Below are positions 7,255 through 10,675 of a stretch of DNA of 10,675 nt, in pieces. The position numbers were made by a program, and so were the translations under genes. The stretch is from Pyrinomonadaceae bacterium (GTDB lineage: Bacteria; Acidobacteriota; Blastocatellia; Pyrinomonadales; Pyrinomonadaceae). The stretch covers positions 1-10,675 of the forward strand of contig JAICQI010000130.1 of NCBI GenBank assembly GCA_025937955.1. Reading direction: 5' to 3'. The notes under the pieces were generated by a model that saw nothing but the letters and a program-made list of their open reading frames with translations, was not told the origin of the DNA and did not search any database. Every line of letters starts with the position of its first letter. The first letter of the stretch is position 1.

Positions 7255-7259
7255 GTCAA
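7231..7259 (-). promoter_or_regulatory. Candidate S9 peptidase promoter
   Basis: On the minus strand a perfect TTGACA -35 (7259-7254) is followed, after 17 bp, by TAAGTT (7236-7231), a weak -10 with three of six matches. The inferred transcript starts about 65 nt before the peptidase ATG. The excellent -35 and weak -10, with a palindrome filling the spacer, would fit a regulated promoter. Confidence 0.4.
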
Positions 7260-7297
7260 CCTAACTCGGGCAGTGTGTTTTATTTCGCGGCTGTTTG

Positions 7298-7326
7298 TTG
7301 ACGTGACTCGCGCTCGCGCTTAGACT
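7298..7326 (+). promoter_or_regulatory. Plus-strand promoter candidate inside the non-coding gap
   Basis: TTGACG (7298-7303, five of six matches to consensus) and TAGACT (7321-7326, four of six) are separated by exactly 17 bp. No plus-strand protein gene follows; transcription would start near 7333 and run towards the hairpin at 7386-7431. Chance occurrence of a match this good cannot be excluded in a region of this size. Confidence 0.35.
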
Positions 7327-7332
7327 GCTGCA

Positions 7333-7440
7333 CATAGACTCGACGGTTGCGCGTCGGTACCGGCGTGAGACTTAGGGTTAAAACAACGGTGCAATGTTAT
7401 TGGGCTGATCCCCTCTCGCATTGCACCGTTTGTCGTCTTT
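7333..7440 (+). ncRNA. Candidate small RNA (unverified)
   Basis: This stretch lies between a plus-strand promoter candidate and a strong hairpin with a T-rich tail, and has no coding sequence. The predicted transcript would be about 100 nt. A small internal hairpin is also possible: CGACG (7341-7345) pairs with CGTCG (7352-7356). I do not recognise it as 6S, SRP, tmRNA or RNase P RNA. It would be divergent from the peptidase and convergent with dinB. The call is inference from the arrangement alone. Confidence 0.25.
7386..7431. terminator. Strong hairpin, probable terminator after dinB (possibly bidirectional)
   Basis: AACGGTGCAATG (7386-7397) and CATTGCACCGTT (7420-7431) are perfect 12-bp inverted arms around a 22-nt loop, which itself can close through GGG and CCC. 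On the minus strand it begins 10 bp after the dinB stop and is followed by GTTTTAA. On the plus strand it is followed by TTGTCGTCTTTT. Either tail could serve intrinsic termination, though neither T-run is perfect and the loop is longer than usual. Confidence 0.55.
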
Positions 7441-7950
7441 TCACTCTTTCGCTCGCTTCTTCCATTGCCACAATCCGGCGGTCACATCCGTAGGCAATCG
7501 GTGTCCGAGTTGTCGCGCCAGCATACACAACTGCCCGCGATGGTGCGCCTCGTGCGCCACGAAGTAGCTTAGAAAGTGGGTGAGATCAGTCGGAAAGTTC
7601 TGCCAGGCGGCTGGAGGAATCGCGCCGCCCCGCGCTGCGCCGAGCCGGATTAGTTCAATAATCCCCCGGCTGCTGCGTTCGAGCGCGCGCGATAACTCGG
7701 CGGGTCGCACGGTGCGCCCATTAACTGTTACCGGCACCGCGACCCCGTGGCTCGCGCCAATCATCTTGATCCACATACACCGGGTGTTATGAATGTGCGC
7801 CGCAATCATCCGCACCGTCCGCCGCGGCACCCCTGGAACACTCTTCCCCCACAACTCCGTCGGCAAATTCTCAACGAGATACACCGTCACGCGATGGCTC
7901 GTCCGCCACGCATCGATCAGCGCTTGTATGTCCCGGGAATCCTTGGGCAC
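7441..7950 (-). CDS. DinB-like (YfiT-type) four-helix metalloprotein
   Basis: The 169-aa protein fits the DinB/YfiT-like superfamily: a four-helix bundle with a metal site of three histidines, found in damage-induced proteins and in thiol-dependent transferases. It is unrelated to DNA polymerase IV. The metal ligands are likely His52 or His54 in AAHIHN and the H-x3-H pair His133/His137 in HEAHHRGQ; the latter motif is the family hallmark. Helices are plausible at 5-28, 43-66, 83-103 and 122-148. The residues around 31-50 include PTELW and RRTVRMIAAH, also typical. There is no signal peptide, so it is cytoplasmic. The start is GTG at 7950 with no Shine-Dalgarno, only about 10 nt from a candidate extended -10, so the transcript may be almost leaderless. 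A strong hairpin follows the stop. Its substrate and thiol cofactor are unknown. Confidence 0.9.
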   Translation of the reverse strand: MPKDSRDIQALIDAWRTSHRVTVYLVENLPTELWGKSVPGVPRRTVRMIAAHIHNTRCMWIKMIGASHGVAVPVTVNGRTVRPAELSRALERSSRGIIELIRLGAARGGAIPPAAWQNFPTDLTHFLSYFVAHEAHHRGQLCMLARQLGHRLPTDVTAGLWQWKKRAKE

Positions 7951-7960
7951 AGTGGGTTTG

Positions 7961-7969
7961 CTTATAGCA
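7961..7969 (-). promoter_or_regulatory. Candidate extended -10 promoter for the DinB-like gene
   Basis: On the minus strand TGCTATAAG matches the extended -10 pattern TGnTATAAT at all but the last base. No good -35 is seen, as is common for extended -10 promoters. The inferred start of transcription lies only 3-4 nt before the GTG at 7950. Confidence 0.4.
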
Positions 7970-7988
7970 GATTTACACCGAAGCCGCC

Positions 7989-8034
7989 CAAATTACGTGA
8001 AGCCGTGGCTCAAATTACGCTGAAGGCGTTCGCT
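7989..8034 (+). repeat. Imperfect tandem duplication, two units of 22 and 24 bp
   Basis: Unit one (7989-8010) begins CAAATTACGTGAAG and unit two (8011-8034) begins CAAATTACGCTGAAG. Both continue with a similar GC-rich half ending in GCT. They are adjacent, so this looks like a local duplication with small indels. It sits in the 126-bp gap between the 645-aa protein gene and dinB; no function is evident. Confidence 0.5.
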
Positions 8035-8076
8035 AATTCGAGCCTATGGTGGAGCACGGTACGACCCAGCGCAGAC

Positions 8077-10014
8077 TCACCGCACCTGATTGGTCTGTTT
8101 GCAAAGCTGCGTGATGCAGCCCAATTGCAGTTCCCTCGCCCGCTCAGGAGACAGCTTCCACGACTTGCCGTGTACCAACGCCCAGATGAGTTCGCGTTCG
8201 ATTCGGCCCTGGTGTTGCGCGTCCGCTTCTGCCACTCGGTTTCCCCACTCCTCCTGCCACCGCTTTAGTCGCGCTTCCAGCACCCGTTGGTCGTCCGCGT
8301 GTCCGTGCCGTCCAATCAGATAGGCCGCCGTACTCGCGGCTGCGCGATCATCCGTCGCCAAAAGCTTCTTCACCAAAACACCTATCGCCTCTGAGTAATA
8401 CAACTCAGTCAACTCGCGAAGCACAGCAGGTTCCTGGTCCGGGTTCAACTCAGATATTGCTTGCTCTATCAGCGGAATAGCTTCTCGTTCATTATGCTTT
8501 GCGAAGTAAGCGAGCAGACCTGCACGGCCGTCCGGATACAGCCTGGCGCCAACTGTTTGATAAAGCTCCATCAAGTCCTGATAGATCCCGTCGGTCCCAA
8601 ACCGCACCAGAAGAGATGTTTTCTGTTTCAGATGAACAAAACCGCGATTATCCGGTATTGTGGCAAGGCGTCGAATCTGTTCGAGCAAAATTGCATCGGC
8701 TTCAGGCAACGATTTGGCCTCGATACTGCCCAACAACTTCACATCGACGAACGAATTAGGATCGCGTATTTCTGCAACTACGAATGGGCGCGCTTCATCT
8801 GGCGCCACCTCGATCAGTAACTTCAGCGCGGCCTCGTGGATGTGCTTCTGGGCAGAACCAGGAGCAGTAGAAAGCATCCGCTTGATGACAGGAATCAAAG
8901 AACGATCGCGCAACTCCTCCCAGTCCTGTCTCAGAAGCCATTCCTGACTGAATATATGTAACGTGTCGAACTGTTGAATGAGAATGCGTCGCGCCTCACG
9001 CGAACCAGCGCTCGCCGCCTGAGGATCTTTGGGCGGATTGGAGACAATGGTTATGGCCGTGGTTGTTAGGGCCTTGTCTTTTCGCTTGGCCAGGCCCGCT
9101 GACAACTCGACGACATAAGCATCTCGAATTTCACGGGCGCGAGGATCTTCCTCCGATGGAGTCAGCATCGAAGTTACAACGACAGGTTTATCTCTCACGC
9201 CGTCTGTAACTAACATTCGCAGCCTTGTTACTGCGTTGAGCAACTGCGAACTCACGCCAGTGTTAGGATCGCGCAGACCCGTTTCGAGTAGTTTGAGCAC
9301 CAACTGACGATTGCGAGCGATAAACAGTCCGTACCAAAGGTGCGTGTGGTAGTTTCCACTTCGGTCTTCCGGATTAAGGAAACGCCGAACTTTCTCGCGA
9401 GTCGACGGTTCACCGGTAAGAAACGACAACAGCTTGCCAACCTCCTCGTCCGTCTGCGAGTTGCGCTTTGCAGCCATCAGATCTGAGAGCCGCTTTACTT
9501 CCGCAGCCTCGTCAGGCTCGCTCATTGGCTCAACTTCAAAAGTGATCGAATTGGTTGTGACGCTAAATGGTCGAGAATATGTAAGGGATTGTTTCGAAAT
9601 TCGGCGAGTTGTTACACTGACCGTGTAACGACCAGCAATATCGAATCTCAAAGTATCATTGAGAATCAGCTCAACACGCTGCGGTACGTTAGACAGATTC
9701 TGTGTGGAAAAAAAGTCCCTGGCGTATCGATGCCCAGCCGTCATTTCATTAAGCCAATGTGAGATACCGAACTCAGGTGAAATGACAATAGTATCTTGCC
9801 AGGGCGATTTAGCGTCCGGCAGGATCTCAACAACATAGCCTTCGCGGTCGGCGGTGAACTCCATGATGAGCTTAATTGGCTCACCCATCCGGTAGATGCT
9901 CTTCGAATTCGCGAGACTTAGTTTGACGTGGACGTCAGGCGGAGCAGAAGTCTGTGCAGACGCTGAGGTGGCGAGGAGCAGGGACAAGCCGAGGAGGAAG
10001 GATTTTATTGTCAT
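8077..10014 (-). CDS. Secreted hypothetical protein: Ig-like N-domain plus helical-repeat body
   Basis: The 645-aa product has a clear signal peptide (Lys4, hydrophobic 6-15, ASA before Gln21). Residues about 27-163 look like an immunoglobulin-type beta-sandwich: alternating strands, a YRMGEPIKLIMEF strand near 41-53 and DIAGRYTVSVTTRRIS near 125-140, a pattern shared with cohesin- or CARDB-like extracellular modules. From about 165 to 630 it is almost wholly helical, with pairs such as EAALKLLIEVAPDEARPFVV and AASTAAYLIGRHG that look like degenerate HEAT/ARM repeats. No enzyme motif is seen, so a scaffold or binding role outside the cytoplasm is likely. The C-terminus lacks a sorting signal or membrane anchor; two cysteines lie near the end (LGCITQLC). 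No Shine-Dalgarno precedes ATG 10014, yet the signal peptide fixes this start. It lies 126 bp upstream of dinB on the same strand. I recognise no named family. Confidence 0.88.
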   Translation of the reverse strand: MTIKSFLLGLSLLLATSASAQTSAPPDVHVKLSLANSKSIYRMGEPIKLIMEFTADREGYVVEILPDAKSPWQDTIVISPEFGISHWLNEMTAGHRYARDFFSTQNLSNVPQRVELILNDTLRFDIAGRYTVSVTTRRISKQSLTYSRPFSVTTNSITFEVEPMSEPDEAAEVKRLSDLMAAKRNSQTDEEVGKLLSFLTGEPSTREKVRRFLNPEDRSGNYHTHLWYGLFIARNRQLVLKLLETGLRDPNTGVSSQLLNAVTRLRMLVTDGVRDKPVVVTSMLTPSEEDPRAREIRDAYVVELSAGLAKRKDKALTTTAITIVSNPPKDPQAASAGSREARRILIQQFDTLHIFSQEWLLRQDWEELRDRSLIPVIKRMLSTAPGSAQKHIHEAALKLLIEVAPDEARPFVVAEIRDPNSFVDVKLLGSIEAKSLPEADAILLEQIRRLATIPDNRGFVHLKQKTSLLVRFGTDGIYQDLMELYQTVGARLYPDGRAGLLAYFAKHNEREAIPLIEQAISELNPDQEPAVLRELTELYYSEAIGVLVKKLLATDDRAAASTAAYLIGRHGHADDQRVLEARLKRWQEEWGNRVAEADAQHQGRIERELIWALVHGKSWKLSPERARELQLGCITQLCKQTNQVR

Positions 10015-10180
10015 AATTGCTGCGCGGGACTACAGTTTTGCGTAAGAGATCGATGTGATACTTAATCTGCGCAGGCGCATTGTTTCACTATCCGCCACTT
10101 CCGATCAACTCGCATGATCAGCCCCGACGACGTTTCCCAGGCTCCAAATAAATGTTCACTACCGTGGAAAATAGGGCCTC
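10015..10180. other. Intergenic stretch between the Ig/helical protein gene and the tRNA promoter
   Basis: No gene is supported here. It should contain the promoter of the minus-strand 645-aa protein gene, but I cannot pick a convincing -35/-10 pair. Minor self-complementary motifs are present (CTGCGCAG at 10067-10074; GATC-rich 10103-10127), without evident function. Confidence 0.4.
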
Positions 10181-10210
10181 TGGACAAAGGGGTAAAAAAA
10201 GGGGTACATT
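10181..10210 (+). promoter_or_regulatory. Candidate promoter of the tRNA-Gly/tRNA-Cys pair
   Basis: TGGACA (10181-10186, five of six matches) and TACATT (10205-10210, four of six) are 18 bp apart. Transcription would begin near 10217, about 32 nt before tRNA-Gly. The spacer holds a direct repeat of AAAGGGGTA (10186-10194 and 10198-10206). Confidence 0.4.
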
Positions 10211-10225
10211 TCGTTCCACCACTTT

Positions 10226-10241
10226 GAAAACTGCGGTTTTC
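10226..10241 (+). other. Small hairpin in the tRNA leader
   Basis: GAAAAC and GTTTTC pair perfectly around a TGCG loop, 7 bp before tRNA-Gly. It would lie in the 5' leader of the precursor tRNA, where it might affect RNase P processing. It is short and may be chance. Confidence 0.3.
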
Positions 10242-10248
10242 TTAGAAA

Positions 10249-10323
10249 GCGGGAGTAGCTCAGTGGTAGAGCATCGCCTTGCCAAGGCGAGGGTCGCGAG
10301 TTCAAGTCTCGTCTCCCGCTCCA
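10249..10323 (+). tRNA. tRNA-Gly (anticodon GCC)
   Basis: The cloverleaf is complete. The acceptor stem pairs GCGGGAG (10249-10255) with CTCCCGC (10313-10319). The D arm is GCTC...GAGC with the AGTGGTAGA loop. The anticodon stem TCGCC/GGCGA closes the loop TTGCCAA, with anticodon GCC at 10281-10283, reading GGC and GGU codons. The T arm GCGAG/CTCGT closes TTCAAGT, with one G-T pair. The discriminator is T at 10320 and the CCA end is encoded at 10321-10323. It is probably co-transcribed with tRNA-Cys 96 bp downstream. Confidence 0.97.
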
Positions 10324-10331
10324 CGAAATCA

Positions 10332-10412
10332 GATGAAGGCGGGCGGATGAAGGACGAAAGTCACAGCTTTCTTAAGGCTGCTTCATCTTTCCGCCTTCAT
10401 CCTTTATTCTTT
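10332..10412 (+). repeat. Long foldback between the two tRNA genes
   Basis: GATGAAGGCGG (10332-10342) pairs perfectly with CCGCCTTCATC (10391-10401). Inside it GATGAAG (10346-10352) pairs with CTTCATC (10381-10387) across a small internal loop, and GAAAG (10356-10360) pairs with CTTTC (10367-10371) around a 6-nt loop. The motif GATGAAGG occurs twice in the left arm. The hairpin is followed by CTTTATTCTTT. It may be a mobile foldback element, a processing signal between the tRNAs, or an imperfect terminator. Confidence 0.6.
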
Positions 10413-10419
10413 CAAATAT

Positions 10420-10494
<75 letters not shown>

Positions 10495-10675
10495 AACACA
10501 ACCCCAACCATTGAACAACTTAGCGCGATAATGGACCACATTAGATTAGGCGTGTACTGTGCAGAAATAGCCCTGTGCAAAAAGTTAGGAGCAGAGCAAA
10601 AGCAGTGCCTGATTCGAATGAAGAGGGGATCATAAAGCTTAGCCTCCGCGTCTGGACTAAGAGCCATACAACATG
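10495..10675. other. Gene-free right end after tRNA-Cys
   Basis: I see no supported gene in this stretch. A 34-codon ORF from ATG 10531 has no recognisable features and no good ribosome binding site. A minus-strand reading through the region continues into the antisense of tRNA-Cys and is not credible. An ATG occupies the last three bases (10673-10675) and might start a gene beyond the window, which cannot be judged. Confidence 0.35.

Noticed and set aside
7441..7950. Reading DinB as DNA polymerase IV
   Set aside because: The protein is 169 aa with the H-x3-H metal motif of the DinB/YfiT-like four-helix family. It has none of the Y-family polymerase motifs.
7747..8268. 173-codon plus-strand frame opposite the DinB-like gene and the Ig/helical gene end
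   Set aside because: It is antisense to two genes with clear motifs or a signal peptide, and its composition is low-complexity Pro/Arg/Leu.
10118..10324. Minus-strand 68-aa ORF beginning MERETRLELATLALARRC
   Set aside because: Its start is the antisense of tRNA-Gly, and this peptide is a well-known spurious translation of tRNA complements. The rest has no protein features.
10531..10635. 34-codon ORF MDHIRLGVYC... after tRNA-Cys
   Set aside because: It has no ribosome binding site of note, no recognisable pattern and a length expected by chance.

Overview
The window looks like ordinary bacterial chromosome from a GC-moderate, Gram-negative-type organism that exports many proteins. Three predicted products carry Sec-type signal peptides and one carries a Tat-type leader. 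The combination of a secreted PsbP-like protein, a Tat amidase, a subfamily S9D-like peptidase and a long secreted Ig/helical-repeat protein suggests an Acidobacteriota-like (perhaps Blastocatellia-like) genome. That placement is an impression from protein style, not a proof. I see no phage, insertion sequence, CRISPR array or toxin-antitoxin or defence cassette.

Layout. Positions 1-1325 (minus) hold most of the ribosome-assembly GTPase Der, cut at the window edge. A 105-bp divergent spacer separates it from a plus-strand run of four closely spaced genes: a secreted hypothetical protein (1431-2021), a Tat-exported amidase (2028-3620), a DUF4287/DUF5655-type protein (3652-4269) and a YraN/UPF0102 nuclease-fold protein (4304-4738). 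The last overlaps by 13 bp, tail to tail, a minus-strand secreted S9 serine peptidase (4726-7158) with an intact Ser/Asp/His triad. Upstream of the peptidase, 7159-7440 is non-coding. It holds a peptidase promoter candidate with an operator-like palindrome, a plus-strand promoter candidate, and a strong hairpin just after the stop of a minus-strand DinB-family gene (7441-7950). A 645-aa secreted protein with an Ig-like front and a helical-repeat body follows (8077-10014, minus). The right end carries tRNA-Gly(GCC) and tRNA-Cys(GCA), separated by a long foldback sequence.

How the parts relate. The plus-strand run mixes two exported and two cytoplasmic proteins, and nothing ties them into one pathway; they probably share transcription only. 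The most notable non-genic signal is a short dispersed repeat (core like GCCACGGATTAACACGGAT). It occurs three times, always at gene borders of this run; one copy supplies the last codons and stop of the amidase and another creates a false upstream extension of yraN. The second is a possible small RNA between the peptidase and dinB. I did not find a clear previously undescribed multi-gene system.
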